From NCBI RefSeq assembly GCF_019578655.1, contig NC_063259.1, forward strand, positions 4,328,001 through 4,392,000: 64,000 nucleotides of DNA, read 5' to 3'. Below, in pieces: positions 24,385-42,930 of this stretch. Position 1 is the stretch's first letter. Each line of letters begins with the position of its first letter. This stretch comes from Ricinus communis (Eukaryota > Streptophyta > Magnoliopsida > Malpighiales > Euphorbiaceae). A program made the translations under genes and the position numbers. The notes below the pieces were generated by a model that had not been told where the DNA came from, did not search any database, and saw only the letters and a list, made by a program, of their open reading frames with translations.

Positions 24385-25084
24385 CCCATCTGCATTATCA
24401 ACCATATATTGATATTATTTTGTTAGACTATCATAGAATGATTGGTTGGTAACAGGAAGTGGGTATCCATGGTATGGGTATTATAGTAAAAGTGATTTGA
24501 AGCGATCACATGCTTCATGAAAGGATTCAGTATCCTTTTGATAAAAGTTGAAAATTTCGGCCCTTACTTCTTTGGTCTTTTAATGTGAGTAAAATTTACT
24601 CATTAATTTTTTTATAAACTTCATCCCAGGTTTTCAAAGAATTAGGAGGTAAGGTCATTAACCAAGCATTTTCTTTCTCTTTTAATGAGTAAGGAAAGCA
24701 TCTCATCCTTAATTGGTTTTTATTTAGTCCAAATAATGGGAATGTATGAACTATGACATAAAATTTTCTAATAAATGTTAATGCATCTTCAATAGGCATA
24801 CTATAGAATGAAAGAAGCATATTAAAATGAATATTCTTTAATTAATAATTTCTAGGTGCATCATCTATAACTATGAATGAAGTAGTGTTACCAATTATGG
24901 GACGAGCATAATCCTTCATAATCATTTGCCTTTGAGTTGTAACTTCTCTTTGGTCATTAGCTATTATTTCAACCTCTCCTTCAAATTCTTGTTCTAGCTT
25001 TTTTTCAAGTTTTTCTTCTCTTGGAGGTACAAACTCACTCTTTACTTCTTCGTCTCCTTTTGCCTTTTTAACACTTGATCTCAA
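24385..25084 (-). pseudogene. Gag N-terminal part of element B
   Basis: From 25084: a Glu/Lys-rich start, then ARPIIGNTTSFIVIDDAPRN. After a stop near 24840 come SMPIEDALTFIRKF, CFPYSLKEKENAWL and TWDEVYKKINE, and then further left RAEIFNFYQKDTESFHEACD with a few stops. This is the Athila-type gag core. It is cut at the chromovirus insertion point and continues at 14658. Confidence 0.8.
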
Positions 25085-25184
25085 GTTGTAGGGATTTTGA
25101 GTTGACGAATCACCTGATGTTGTGTTCTTGTGTGTTGTATGTTTATGTGTTTTTATTTTATCTTTAAATTTTGTTTAAAATTGA

Positions 25185-25214
25185 CATAATTTCCCAGCAA
25201 CGGCGACAAAAACG
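25185..25214 (-). other. Primer binding site of element B (tRNA-Asp type, decayed)
   Basis: The minus strand just inside the LTR reads CGTTTTTGTCGCCGTTGC then TGGGAA, a mutated form of the TGGCGCCGTTGCCGGGGA-type site used by Athila elements. Confidence 0.75.
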
Positions 25215-26397
25215 TGATGTTTCAAACTTAGTACTCGCAAGTGTACGAATCAAATGATAGTATAGACAAGTTCACCACGAGGTCGATCTCACAAGAAATT
25301 GTAGAGCATATATTATAAAGACCAATTATCACACAAAATAGTAAAAATAAATCTAAACACTCTAAGCTAATATTTTGAGAATGATTTTAAGGTTTAAGAA
25401 AAAAATTAAATAACTAGAAAATAAATATGCAACTAGAATGATTAATGTAAACTATATGATAAAATAGCATTTAGTCTAGCTTATACTTAGTAATCCCCTT
25501 ATTTTCTTTAATTCCAAATCTAATGAATGAGATGGTGATGTGCCTTTTTCCTAAGTCACTTAAGCTAATGATGCAACCTAGGTTTCTTATATCAACATAA
25601 ATTAAAATAAAGATGATGTTCCTAATACTTTTAACCTAAAGATTTTCATAACAAATATTACTATTATATTGATATGATGGTCAACCAATAATAATAGATG
25701 AAACCAATACATGTATGAAGGTAAAGAAATCATTCATTAAACCCATAATATATAAAGTTCATACATAAATAAAAATCCAAACTAAACACTTATGGAACTT
25801 AGCCTGACATATTTAATCTAATGGTTATTATAATTAAATAGAAAGGCATAAGATATATAAAACAGAAAATTAAAACTCCCTCAAAATTCAGATGTTCTTC
25901 GATGAATGGAGAAGATTGATCATCACTCTCCACGTCCTGAAAAGCTTCTTTGATTCTTGAAAGAATAATGCCAAGACTAACTAAATGTTGTAGAAGATGA
26001 ACTGTAGGAAATTCGCAGAGAGAAGAATAATAGATCTCCCCCTTATTTTATTAACCTCCACTTCTTATAGAGATTTTTTTTTTTTAGAGTCCTCTCACCA
26101 TAACACTACTATAGTTATCATCTTAACTATCCTAAACAAAATAAACAACTTAAGAGATAATTATCCTTAATTACATTATAACTAATTAATTTTTCCTTCG
26201 AGGCCTTGATAAATTTGGTCAGATAGTTCACGTATCTTTATTTTGAGCCTTTTACAGTAGCAGTTCAATTAAAGCCCATTTATGCATTTTTGGCTCATAT
26301 TCTCTTTCTTTTGCTAATATCACCAGAAATTGGACAAGAAAATTAAAGTGAAGTAAAAAGCACATATTTCTACATATTATGTATCTGAAACATATCA
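25215..26397 (-). repeat. 5' LTR of element B
   Basis: Plus-strand edges are TGATGTTTCAAAC and CTGAAACATATCA, giving TG...CA on the element strand (about 1.18 kb). It abuts the primer site at 25214. A TATA-like CTCTATAAGAAG lies near 26064-26072 on the minus strand. It resembles the solo LTR at 26509-27728, which has opposite orientation. The matching 3' LTR was not found; the left end of the element is cut by element A. Confidence 0.8.
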
Positions 26398-26503
26398 ATA
26401 AATTACTAAAATACTAAAATACCTTACTTATATATACATAATATGAATCTATCAATAAGCGATTAGGTTTAGAAAATTGATCAATTGTTTTATTAATCGA
26501 ACT

Positions 26504-27733
26504 ATGCTTGATGGGTCCAAATTATATATATGTATAGATTGTTTTAGGCTTTAATTATATATCTTTTGTAAATAATACGGTGAAAATATATATTTATACC
26601 TCATTTTAACTTAATTAGCCAATTTCATATAATATTAGCCAAAAAGAGAATTATGAAGCAAAATACAAAAAAATGAATCCAATAGGATGTGTTTGTATGA
26701 AGAATCAAGACCGAGACACGTGGACCTATTATTTTAAGAGCTAGCCGAAAATTACATAACTTAGAGACAATTTAGTCTTTCATTATTTAAAGATTTTCAA
26801 CAAGTTATTTATTTATAGCTAATTAGGAATTGTGATAAGGACAGTCTTTTCATAAAACTTATTTTTAGAGAAAGGCTCTGCAAAAGAAATATCTCCAGAT
26901 TTAGATTAAAAAGGATTTAGAAGCATATATCAGTAGCACCTTTTCAATCTACATTTTTCCACCATTCATGTCTTTGTAGTTTTCTCTATAGTTCTTCATC
27001 ACAAATATTTTATTTTTTAGTTTTTCTTTTAAGATCAAAAAAACTTTTAAGGATAGAAGACTGAGTTGCCTTGAAGATATTTTCAATTTAGAGTCGGTTT
27101 TTACTTTGGATTGTTTCATTTTTATGTTTAACTATTAATTACCATGACAATGGAATTAGAGATGTTAAGCTAAATTTTCTGTTAGTATTTAGTTAAGCTT
27201 TTTCTACTTATATATGAACCTTGTATTTTTATATTTAATGAATGATTTTTTATTCAATATATTTTATTAATTTCAATTATAATTGTTGCTTGACCATCAT
27301 ATTCATTTAATGGTTATAGTTGTTATAAACATTTTTAATTTGTTATGAGCATTCTTTATTGATATAAGAGATTTTAATTATATTATTAGTTTGAATAATT
27401 AAATAAAAAAAGAAACATCACCACTCATTTATTAGGTTTGTGATTATTATTATTATAAAAAATGTACTACTAATTGCTATCATATAGTTTTCTTAAATCA
27501 CATTATTTGCATAATTACTTTATTGTTTTATTTATTTAATTTATGAATTTTATTTTCTTAAGATATTGGTTTAGTGTGTTTAGATTTACTTTTTAGAATT
27601 GTTTGTTTGATGATTAGTTTTTATAATAAAATCTTGCTGCACGTTCTTTGACAGATCGACATTGAAGTATTTACCGCTTATAATATATTTTGTTTTGTGC
27701 ATTTGCAAATACTAAATTAGACACATCAATGCT
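26504..27733 (+). mobile_element. Solo LTR of an element B-related family, with target duplication
   Basis: TGATGGGTCC at 26509 to ACACATCA at 27728 (1220 bases), flanked by a perfect ATGCT on both sides (26504-26508, 27729-27733). The order of motifs (TGACCATCATAT, GATATAAGA, ACATCACCA, TGTTTAGATT, AGATCGAC) matches element B's LTR read on the minus strand. It is a relic of LTR-LTR recombination. Confidence 0.8.
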
Positions 27734-28061
27734 TATCTTAATATAGACTTTTATCTATTTTATATCATATTTATTTAAAATGCCCGTCTATTATTACTTC
27801 GTTAGTTTATTTAATTGAAGTGTTGAAATTATATACTAATTTAACCAAAAAGATAAAAGAATTAGAGACTAATTTACTTTAAGAATTAGAATTTTAAGGA
27901 TTAATTTGTACAATTAAAGTTAATTTACTTGATTTTTAGTAATTTCACACTTCATCCACATAAAGTAATTTATACTAGATGAAAGGGTATAATTTTTTGA
28001 AAAGAGGGATATAAATAAAATATAGGATAAACCTTAAGAAGCTAATTGTAATTATTTATTC
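27734..28061. other. AT-rich intergenic DNA, no feature seen
   Basis: No frame, RNA gene or clear repeat is visible; composition is mainly A/T. Confidence 0.5.
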
Positions 28062-28802
28062 ATTAATATATGAGATGATATTATATATCATTGTTTTTCA
28101 TATTATATTGCTTATCCTTAACATTTAAAAATTATATATTTTTATTTTTATATTATATAACTTTATAATAAAAACTCATTCCTTAAGAATTTTTATTAAA
28201 TAGTCGTTAATTGGATATAGTTATATACTATTTGTCTCGTGAGTTTTGATGTAATATATAACTTGTTTTCTGTATAAATCCTTTTGTATTTTGATGCAAT
28301 TAAGAAATTAAATTTATAAAAAATATATCATCAAACTTTTTAATAAAATTATAATTATAGTATAACAAAATTAATAATAAAAATAATAACTAATATATTT
28401 TAATAATTTAAAAATTAAATTATATAAACTTTCAATAATTTAATAAATATAAATACTTTTAAAATATTTAAATTTTACTAGAATTTAATTATATTAAAAA
28501 TTAAAGTAATTAAGTAAGACTAATTAATTATTATTGTACGGACACTAAATTTGATTTTGCAGAGAAATTAAATAAAAAATTCTAATATAATAAATAAACT
28601 ATAAAAGGTAATTTGTATATTGTATCAAATGTTAGAGACAAATAGTATAAAATCATATCTAGTTAACGATTATTTAACAAAAATTTAAACAAAAAAGATT
28701 TTTAGTATAAAATTATAAAATAAATTAATAAAAATTATTTTTAAATATTAAAGAATAGTTAATAAAAAAATACAGATATAAACAGTAATTATCTCTTAAT
28801 AT
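28062..28802. mobile_element. AT-rich foldback/MITE-like element
   Basis: Left arm about 28062-28290 and right arm about 28600-28802 are imperfect inverted repeats. For example, AATAGTCGTTAATTGGATAT (28198 on) pairs with the reverse complement of the stretch around 28637-28678, and ATACTATTTGTCTC occurs in both arms. The ends GAGATGATAT and AATTATCTC also pair. The centre is about 28430. There is no coding capacity. A target duplication could not be fixed because of TA runs at both ends. Confidence 0.5.
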
Positions 28803-28934
28803 ATATATATATATTTCTTTTTCCCATATTCTTATTCTTTATAACGACATTAGTTTGTTTAATGTTATTAACGGTTTCAGGAAAATCTATAGATTGATCA
28901 CACTATGAATAAGAGCATGGCTCTAAGTTACATC

Positions 28935-28944
28935 ATAATATAGG
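28935..28944 (+). promoter_or_regulatory. Possible TATA box of the GMC oxidoreductase gene
   Basis: ATAATATAGG lies about 145 bases upstream of the ATG, followed by a CT-rich stretch (CTCTTCTCCCTGCTCTCTTT). Position and context fit a plant core promoter. Weak match. Confidence 0.3.
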
Positions 28945-29085
28945 AAATCATAGCTCAATACTCTATTACGGTTCCTAACTGAGTCTCTAACCAACTGACA
29001 TTGCTCTTCTCCCTGCTCTCTTTCTCTCACAACAAAATTGTCTCTCTTCCAAGAAAATTTACTTTCCGAGAAAAATATAACGAAG

Positions 29086-31197
29086 ATGACCCATTTCTTT
29101 TACTACTATTCTGCATTGCTGTTCATTATTATCTTCATTGCACCTGTTTCTCATGCAAGACCACATCCCCAACCAGGTTCTTTCTCTTCTTATTTTCTTT
29201 CTTTACTTTCTGTGGAAACATTTATTATGATTTTCTTGGGAACCAAACAACCGGCCTTAATTAGCTTTTTGCCTTCTCCACATGCATACCCATTTCCCTA
29301 AATTTGTGTTCTTGTTGTTTCTGTACATTGACCATAATTAATTCAAGAGTCCCGTTTGGTTGTTGAGAAAATACAAGAAAGTAAAGAATCTCGAAAATAT
29401 TTCATCTTTTTCTTGAATTATAACTAAAACAACTATTGCCAAAAGGCCCTAAGTTCATATTTTCTTGCTCTTCGGAAATATCATCGCTTGATTTAGGGCA
29501 TTTTTCTTGAATCAGCACTAATCAAATTTTCTTTTCATGAATGTGTATACAGACCCAAGTTATCAAGAGTTTGTAGTGAATGCTACGGATCTGCCATCAG
29601 AGGACTACTATGATTACATAATTGTTGGAGGTGGTACTGCTGGTTGCCCATTGGCTGCTACTTTGTCACAATCTTATAGAGTTCTTCTTCTTGAACGTGG
29701 TGGTGTTCCTTATAGTAAACCCAATGTGATGACCCAAGAAGGGTTCCTCGCTACACTTACTGAAGTCAATACCTTTGATTCCCCTGCTCAGTCCTTCACT
29801 TCTGAGGACGGTGTCCCTAACGCTAGAGGCCGAATTCTTGGTGGCAGCAGCGCTATCAATGCCGGCTTTTATAGCCGCGCTGACACAGAGTTCTTTCGGC
29901 AATCAGGTGTCAATTGGGATATGAGGGTTGTGAATCAGTCTTATGACTGGATTGAGAAAGCAATTGTATTTAGGCCTGAGCTTAGGAACTGGCAATCGGC
30001 TGTTAGAGATGGCTTGTTGGAAGCTGGGGTTGATCCATATAATGGGTTTAGTCTGGATCATTTGATGGGTACTAAGATTAGTGGCTCTACTTTCGATGGG
30101 TCGGGAAGGAGACACAGTTCAGCTGATCTTCTCAATTATGCCAATGCTCGGAATATTAAAGTTGCTGTACATGCAAGTGTGGAGAGAATACTACTGGCTT
30201 CCACTTCCTTCTCAAGGTCTAAGATTACAGCAATTGGGGTGGTTTATCGTGATCAAAGAGGACATTATCACCATGCAATGGTGCATGACAATGGTGAGGT
30301 GATACTATCTGCCGGTGCCATTGGAAGTCCACAAATGCTATTGCTGAGTGGCATTGGACCGAGACCTTACCTATCAACCTGGGGAATTCCTGTTGCATAT
30401 CATCTTCCATATGTAGGGCAGTACCTCTATGATAATCCTCGAAATGGTATCTCAATCGTGCCTTCCATCCCACTAGAGCACTCATTGATACAGGTGGTTG
30501 GCATTACTGATGTGGGGGCTTATCTTGAGGCAGCTTCCAATGTAATCCCATTTGCATCTCCTGCTCGTTCCGTTTTCATTAGGCCTCCATTTGCACCTCT
30601 GTATCTCACAGTGGCCACCCTTATGGAGAAAATCACTGGGCCACTTTCTACTGGTTCACTAAGGCTTGCTTCAACAGATGTCAGAGTGAATCCAATTGTT
30701 CGATTCAATTATTTTTCTCATCCTCTGGATGTAGAAAAGTGTGTAAATGGAACTCGCAAGATAGGGGATGTGCTGAGGAGCCGGTCTATGGAGGACTTCA
30801 GGTTCCATGAATGGTTTGGAGCTCGAAATTTTAGATTTGTAGGGCCTGCTCTGCCTATTGACCAATCTGACTTTCTGCAGATGGCTGATTTTTGTCATCG
30901 AACTGTTAGCACCATATGGCATTACCATGGGGGTTGTGTTGTGGGGAAAGTGGTTGATCGTGATTATCGGGTCCTTGGTGTTGGCTCACTTCGTGTTGTT
31001 GATGGCTCAACATTTACAGTATCTCCTGGGACAAACCCTCAAGCTACAGTGATGATGCTGGGGAGGTATGCATTTGCTTTTAGTTTAGTCCAATGCTGTT
31101 CCTTGAATCTATTATTCTTAGAGAGAGAAACTGATTTGTCTTCTTTTGCAGATACATTGGGCTGAAGATAATCAACGAGCGAACGAAATATAAATGA
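29086..31197 (+). CDS. GMC oxidoreductase, (R)-mandelonitrile lyase-like / HOTHEAD family
   Basis: Three exons: 29086-29176, 29553-31065, 31152-31197, with GT...AG introns of 376 and 86 bases; product 549 residues. Residues 1-24 are a signal peptide (hydrophobic LLFIIIFIAP, ending SHA). FAD-binding loop VGGGTAGCP is near 55-63, GMC signature 1 GRILGGSSAINAGFYSR near 123-139, and signature 2 GAIGSPQMLLLSGIGP lies mid-protein. The active-site HYHGG and NPQAT motifs are near the C terminus. Length and motifs fit the HOTHEAD clade closest to plant (R)-mandelonitrile lyase-like proteins. In that clade some members oxidise omega-hydroxy fatty acids and others cleave cyanohydrins, so the reaction here is not settled. 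All key motifs are intact and splice sites keep frame, so the gene looks functional. The product is probably secreted or in the secretory pathway. Confidence 0.92.
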
Positions 31198-32305
31198 TCC
31201 TCGATCCCTTTTGTGCTGAGAGAATCCATGTATTACTGATCTGACAGATTGATTTTACATCTATCGTTCCTGAAAATAGTTACTTGTGCAATTCCTATAG
31301 ATGAAACGTGCTGCTGCAGAATCACTGGCTAGTTTCATTCATTCATTCTAAACAACAAAATGTATAAAGAAATACTGACGCTTAGTTCAAACAGTGTGAC
31401 TGAATAACTGTTGAAGCAGAGACTGCTTCTTTGTTGTTTTGAGTTTTGCTAAAGGAGTACATAGCATATGAAATGTTTGATAAGCATGTCTTAGAAATTG
31501 TATATGTAGCTATGACTGCATGGTGAAACAACTCTCCAGTCAGCTATTGACATTTTTGTACTTTCAGACTGCAATCAAATTCTCTGTACAAAGCTTTTTC
31601 TAATTCTTGACAGAAATTTTTTCCTTTGAATATCACATCTTGATTGTTAATTTGGATGTGCATCAATCCTTTATTAAGCTGTTAGTGTTATTGATTGTGC
31701 TATTGCTGAGATGTAATGTTTTTTTTTTTTCTTTTTTCTGATCTAGTTATTGATTGTCATTGCAGTGCTACTTATTTTCTTCTACCTAGGATGCATTATT
31801 AGCTGAAGAAATCAACCTTCTTCTATTTTTTAAGTCTTGTTTAAATATTATTCTTTTGAGTTCCAAGTCTATTTAGAGACTTTGACCTGTACGAAACCTG
31901 ACCAATGAATAAATGGGGCACTACCTGTTCCTCTAGAGTATAATTATGTTCCTGGATGAAGTTGGTGGTCTTGGCATTATAAGACAATCAAAAGACACAA
32001 AAAGTTACAATCTTTAGTACATTAGAAAATTCAATGGCATCCATAATTCAGGTAGCCAAGAAAAACAAGAAGGCAGTGCTTTCCCATTAATGGAGGAAAC
32101 AGCTTTCGAGTTTTGAGCATAATAAATAAAAATTATAACTGGTTTTGTATTTAGTTTCAATGATATACAGAATATAATCAAGAAAAGTCATAGAAATATG
32201 CCTAAAGTAAACACTGAGATATAGAATTGACATTGAGTGGCAAATATGCCATTTGGAATAAAACAAGAATTAATGGGTGACATGCATCCAAAATCACTGA
32301 GAAAT
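31198..32305. other. 3' flank of GMC gene and intergenic DNA
   Basis: Contains the 3' untranslated region of the oxidoreductase (T-rich, possible polyadenylation near 31360) and the 3' end of the convergent pectinesterase gene. No further gene or repeat seen. Confidence 0.5.
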
Positions 32306-33767
32306 TCAAAGCCAAACTGGAAGCCATTGTTGGCCATCTATGAAGTCAATGGACATGAAGGGTTCAGCTTCTGCTTCAGTAAGTTGTTTGGCCCACTCAA
32401 CACGATCGGTGGTATCAGCTCCTGGTCCATGGCATTTGTACTCTGCTTGGAAAAGGTTTCTGCTCCAATCAAATTAAGAGAGCATCATCATCATCCTTTA
32501 GTTTAAACATGTAGAAAATGACCAATTGAGGAAAAGAAAAGAAGAAAGTTTGAAGGGTTTCTTACTCTGTGGTGCCACTGTAGCTCCAATTAGTCCAACC
32601 TCTAGGATCAATAGTCCTAGAAAGGTATGTCTTTGCAAAAATAGTCCTGGAATAGGCACCTTTAGCTCTTCCTAAGTAAACATCACCAATACCATAAACC
32701 TTTCCTTTGACAAAAACAAACCCACTATCATCATGTGATTCCCTGTTATGGGCAGTGATGGACCCATGGATCTTCACCCTCAAGTCTGCAATCACAAAGA
32801 GCTCACAGCTCTGCATTTGATGCAACAGACACTCCATTGTTAGAATAAAAGAACTTGAATGCAAATGATGATCTTATATAATTGATGGGTGTCAACTGCT
32901 TACATGGAAAATTGATCTTGCACGACCAAAGATAAAGTCAATTGAGCCTTGAATGTAGCAGTGGTCATAATAGTGTCTGCCTTTGTAATCAAATAGAGTG
33001 TTGTGGGTGCTGTAAAATGCACAGTGGTAGAATGCAACCATGTCTGCACCCACAAATGCTGCTACTGATTGGTTTTGAGAGGTAAAAGCCACCCCAGTGG
33101 GAGCCTCATTCTACAAATGCCAACAAAAAATTCTTAAAAGAGAAGAAAAAGGCAATGATGCTTCAGACAGAAAAGAGAGATATATTTGTACCTTGATACT
33201 AATACCAAAAGCAATGAAGTGTGGGGCTTCTACAGTAAATGTGGCAGATGCCTTGTTATCAGTAGAACTCAAGGACCAAACCAGGGCTGTCCTTCCTTTT
33301 CCATTCCCTCTCAAGAAAATATAGGGTTTGTTCTTTGGAATGTGTACCTTTTCTCTGCAACCCAAAATGTAAAATCAGAAAAAAAAAAGGTAAAATACAT
33401 ATATATATATATGTATCATCCTTCTTCACATATAATGAAAAAAAAAAAAAGTATTACTAATAGAATAAGAATGAACAAGTTACCTGTATACTCCTTTCCT
33501 AACATGGATGATAATCCATTTAGAATTGTTTTGAGGAACAGCATTGATGGCTTCTTGGATAGATGTAAAATCACCTTTTCCATTGATGTCGACCTTGATG
33601 GTGCGATTGGTGCCTATTTTCTGTGTCAATAAAGGAGAGTCTATAACTGTTTGTGCAGACAAGGCATAAGCATTGCCTGAAAAGGAGATGGCAACGACTG
33701 CTGCTAAAATGGCTGCCTTGAGAAACAACACCAAAGGAGACACAGAGGATAAAGGCATCCTTAACAT
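32306..33767 (-). CDS. Pectinesterase (pectin methylesterase), without inhibitor pro-domain
   Basis: Five exons on the minus strand: 33484-33767, 33192-33354, 32904-33110, 32566-32810, 32306-32459; all introns GT...AG, product 350 residues. A signal peptide covers about 1-36, and there is no PMEI pro-region, so it is of the short, type II-like kind. Motifs: GVYREK (near 92), SQNQSVAAF, GADMVAFYHC with catalytic Asp near 172, YIQGSIDFIFG with Asp near 207, and LGRAKGAYSR with the substrate-binding Arg near 266. The family usually has Trp two residues after that Arg; here it is Lys. The C terminus is IDGQQWLPVWL. It removes methyl groups from cell-wall homogalacturonan after secretion. Paralogue-level name not assigned. 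Confidence 0.92.
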
Positions 33768-34722
33768 TATTATGTTCTTGTCGTGGGTGAAAGAATGTAT
33801 TTTTTTTTTTTTGTCTTTTTCTTTTTTGTTCTTTTCTAATAATAATAATAATAATTAAATACTGATTACGTTTAAATGGAAAAAGAAGAAAAGAAATTAA
33901 ATGAAATGAGGTGGTAGTTTGTCTGTTTGTTTTGGAAGGAAATAACTGGCCATGGGTGTCTATGGTTAGGAAGCACCTCTCTTTTTTTAGAGGGATTTAA
34001 CAGAAACTTGTGTGGTTCATATGTGCTTTTATTAGTTTTTATTTGTGCAATAAATAGAATTCTTTTGTTATTTTTATTGCCTTTTTATAGCAATATGCCA
34101 GATGATCGACTATGTGCTACTTTTTCTTAATAAAATATAGTAGCAAATTTCATTGACACGGTGCCGTGTCATTTTTTAGAAAACTTTTATTTTCTATTCA
34201 TGTGGTAAATCTTTTAAACATCATAATGTAAGAATTTATGTTATTGTTTGTTATCGATTGAGAAAATAAAACAAATAAAGTCTATTGCTAGTAAAGGATT
34301 TTTGGCAAGGCTGATGATAAGATTTAGAGATTTTGAGTTGGCCATTAGATTTACCAGAAAAGAGCAATTGACAACTGAAACTGACAAAAATCAAAATAAA
34401 GCTCATGAATAATTCTTTCATCCCACAGTAAGTTTTATAACACAACACCCAGCAGTAGGAACATGGTACAAGTTTTCTTGTGGGTCAAAGCTCAACTACA
34501 CTGTAACTCAACTGAGACCAAAATAGTACTTTGTTTGAATTTTGATACTTCATACATATCGCAGATTTACTGTGGGAGCCCAAAATTCCTTCACTATCAC
34601 TTTTGTATCAATTAACCACCATAAATCCCCAGCAATGCTACAAGCCCCAGGTCACAACAGCATTTCAATAATTAAAAATTGGACACGCTGCTAAAATACC
34701 TACAAGATGTATAATTCATGAC
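33768..34722. other. Intergenic: pectinesterase 5' flank and helicase 3' flank
   Basis: It holds the pectinesterase upstream region on the minus strand, with a (TAA)n run at 33838-33856 and a T-rich leader, and the helicase 3' untranslated region. No gene is visible; small frames in both directions lack any family similarity. Confidence 0.5.
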
Positions 34723-41084
<6,362 letters not shown>

Positions 41085-41097
41085 TCCTGATATACTA

Positions 41098-41775
41098 ATC
41101 TACAAAAGAGTAAGCACATTAACCACTATATAAAAGAGAGAAATTGCAAACCCTTGATTGTCAAATTCAATTTCATGCCTACCAACTAGATTAACTGATA
41201 GAGTTAGTCGGTACATTCAAAGACAAACTATATTTTGCTCACACAAATTTAAAACCATCTCAGAACCACATAATCTAATCAAAGCAAAATCTTGGTAAGG
41301 TTACTCATGTTAGAAGTAATTACTCATATACATATTAGAACTCATTCCATTAAAGTCTTTTTATCCACCTGATAATTTGAACACATATAAACCCAATAAG
41401 AAATAACTGTTGAAAGCTAAAGAAGCTAATAAAGTTCTGCCATATTATATGGATTTCATTTGCATATCAAGTATTAGTTGCATGTATCCTTTCGCTTGTT
41501 TAATTTATCCAAAATTGTAAAAACAATTGGTAAAAAGAAAATAATCTTCCTCAAACCCTGAAAAGTAACAAGCATTTAGTTTCGACAGTCAGATTAAAAA
41601 AAACATACATGGTTCATCAAACCCAAATCATCTAAAAACACAGATTAAATTTATCACACCCAGTAATTATTATTCTTATGATACAAATTAAAAATTCTTG
41701 CATTTCGTAGAAAATGTGAAATCATTTAAAGAAGAGAAACAAATATAAAAAAAAAAAAAAGTAAAGCTCACCCAA
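41098..41775 (-). other. Intron in the helicase 5' untranslated region
   Basis: A splice acceptor (CTCTTTTGTAG) lies 14 bases upstream of the ATG on the minus strand, and a donor-like GTTGG then GTGAGC sits near 41772. A leader exon would lie at about 41776-41900. Leader introns are common in plant RNA-helicase genes. Confidence 0.5.
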
Positions 41776-41905
41776 CTCGAAACTGAAAGTCGGCGCGTGA
41801 ACACCACGCACCGTCGTCGTCGTTGGGGTAAGTTGGATTAGGGATTATAATAGGATCGAAAGTGGCAAAGTTTCTGGCGATCTAATATCTGCAACGAAGA
41901 TGCGG

Positions 41906-41936
41906 ATTTAGGGTTTAGGGTTAGGGTTAGGGCTAG
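41906..41936 (-). promoter_or_regulatory. Telomere-like repeats (telo boxes) at the helicase 5' end
   Basis: On the minus strand four degenerate copies read CCCTAACCCTAACCCTAAAC then CCTAAAT. Telo boxes (AAACCCTAA) near the start site are frequent in plant genes for ribosome and RNA-processing proteins, which fits the helicase. Confidence 0.6.
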
Positions 41937-42363
41937 GTGACCGGAGTTTGCCCCCTTTTTATTATTCTTAATCTTTCTTCTGCTTCCCTTTATGGTCCAG
42001 ACTGAAACTGCATATTTCGATATTGTGTTTGGCTTTTTAAGTTTTAGCCCTCTCTTTGCATTTTATCTCTGCGATAACAACTGGTAGTTCTTGTTTTTTC
42101 TTCCTTTACTGTTATAATTTTATTTAATTATTTTATATTCTATAAATTTTTTTTGCCCAAATTTCAGTTTTACATGATTAACAATCTATAATTTTATATA
42201 TAACAAAAATAGTTTAACTATGGCTACGTAAAAATATTAAAAAAAACATTTATTATTTTATTATGAATATTAATTCATAAGAAATTATTTTTTTCTCTTT
42301 AAATTTATAATTATGATTTTTTAGATTTTAGTTTTTACATATATACTCTTATTAATATTTTGA

Positions 42364-42396
<33 letters not shown>

Positions 42397-42660
42397 AGTA
42401 TTTCTTACTATATATTAAGTTTGATATTTTTTTAATTTTAATTTATTTATTAATTTGGATTACATTAATAAATAATGTTTTTTCTTTTGTAGTTTAATTT
42501 TTCTTCTATTCATTTTAAACTATTTATATATCTTCTTTTTCTTTTCAATAATTTATTTTTTTATTTTTTTATTATAGAAAAATTTAATCATCAATAAGAA
42601 TTATAATAATAATTATAATAAATAAATTATAATAATAATCATACTTAAATATTGTATAGT
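41937..42660. other. AT-rich intergenic DNA
   Basis: Upstream of the helicase, mostly A/T with homopolymer runs. No gene seen. Confidence 0.5.
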
Positions 42661-42699
42661 TGTTCACAACTATGAGCCGGATATCGTGTATCACGAACG

Positions 42700-42930
42700 A
42701 AAAAAAATATGAATACGGATATAGTCAAATAGTAAAATTTATCTTTCCCAATAAGAAGACGCGAGTTCGATTCCCGTTATCTGCCCAAGTCTAAGGTAAG
42801 TCCAAGGTAAGATAATTTTATAAATAGGATAAACAATTAAGTATAATTGATCATGATAGTACAGTGATTCTATTCCCTATCTTCTTTCTTTTCTTTCCTC
42901 CTGCTCCAAAAAAAGAAAAAAGAAACCTAG
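42700..42930 (+). mobile_element. Possible tRNA-derived SINE
   Basis: A tRNA-like head is suggested by a B-box match GAGTTCGATTCCCG (about 42767), a weak A-box-like GGATATAGTCAAATAGT upstream, and a pyrimidine-rich tail ending in an A-rich run (42907-42925). Target duplications were not identified. Confidence 0.35.

Noticed and set aside
29666..30928. Several minus-strand frames within the oxidoreductase exon
   Set aside because: Shadows of a well-supported coding exon.
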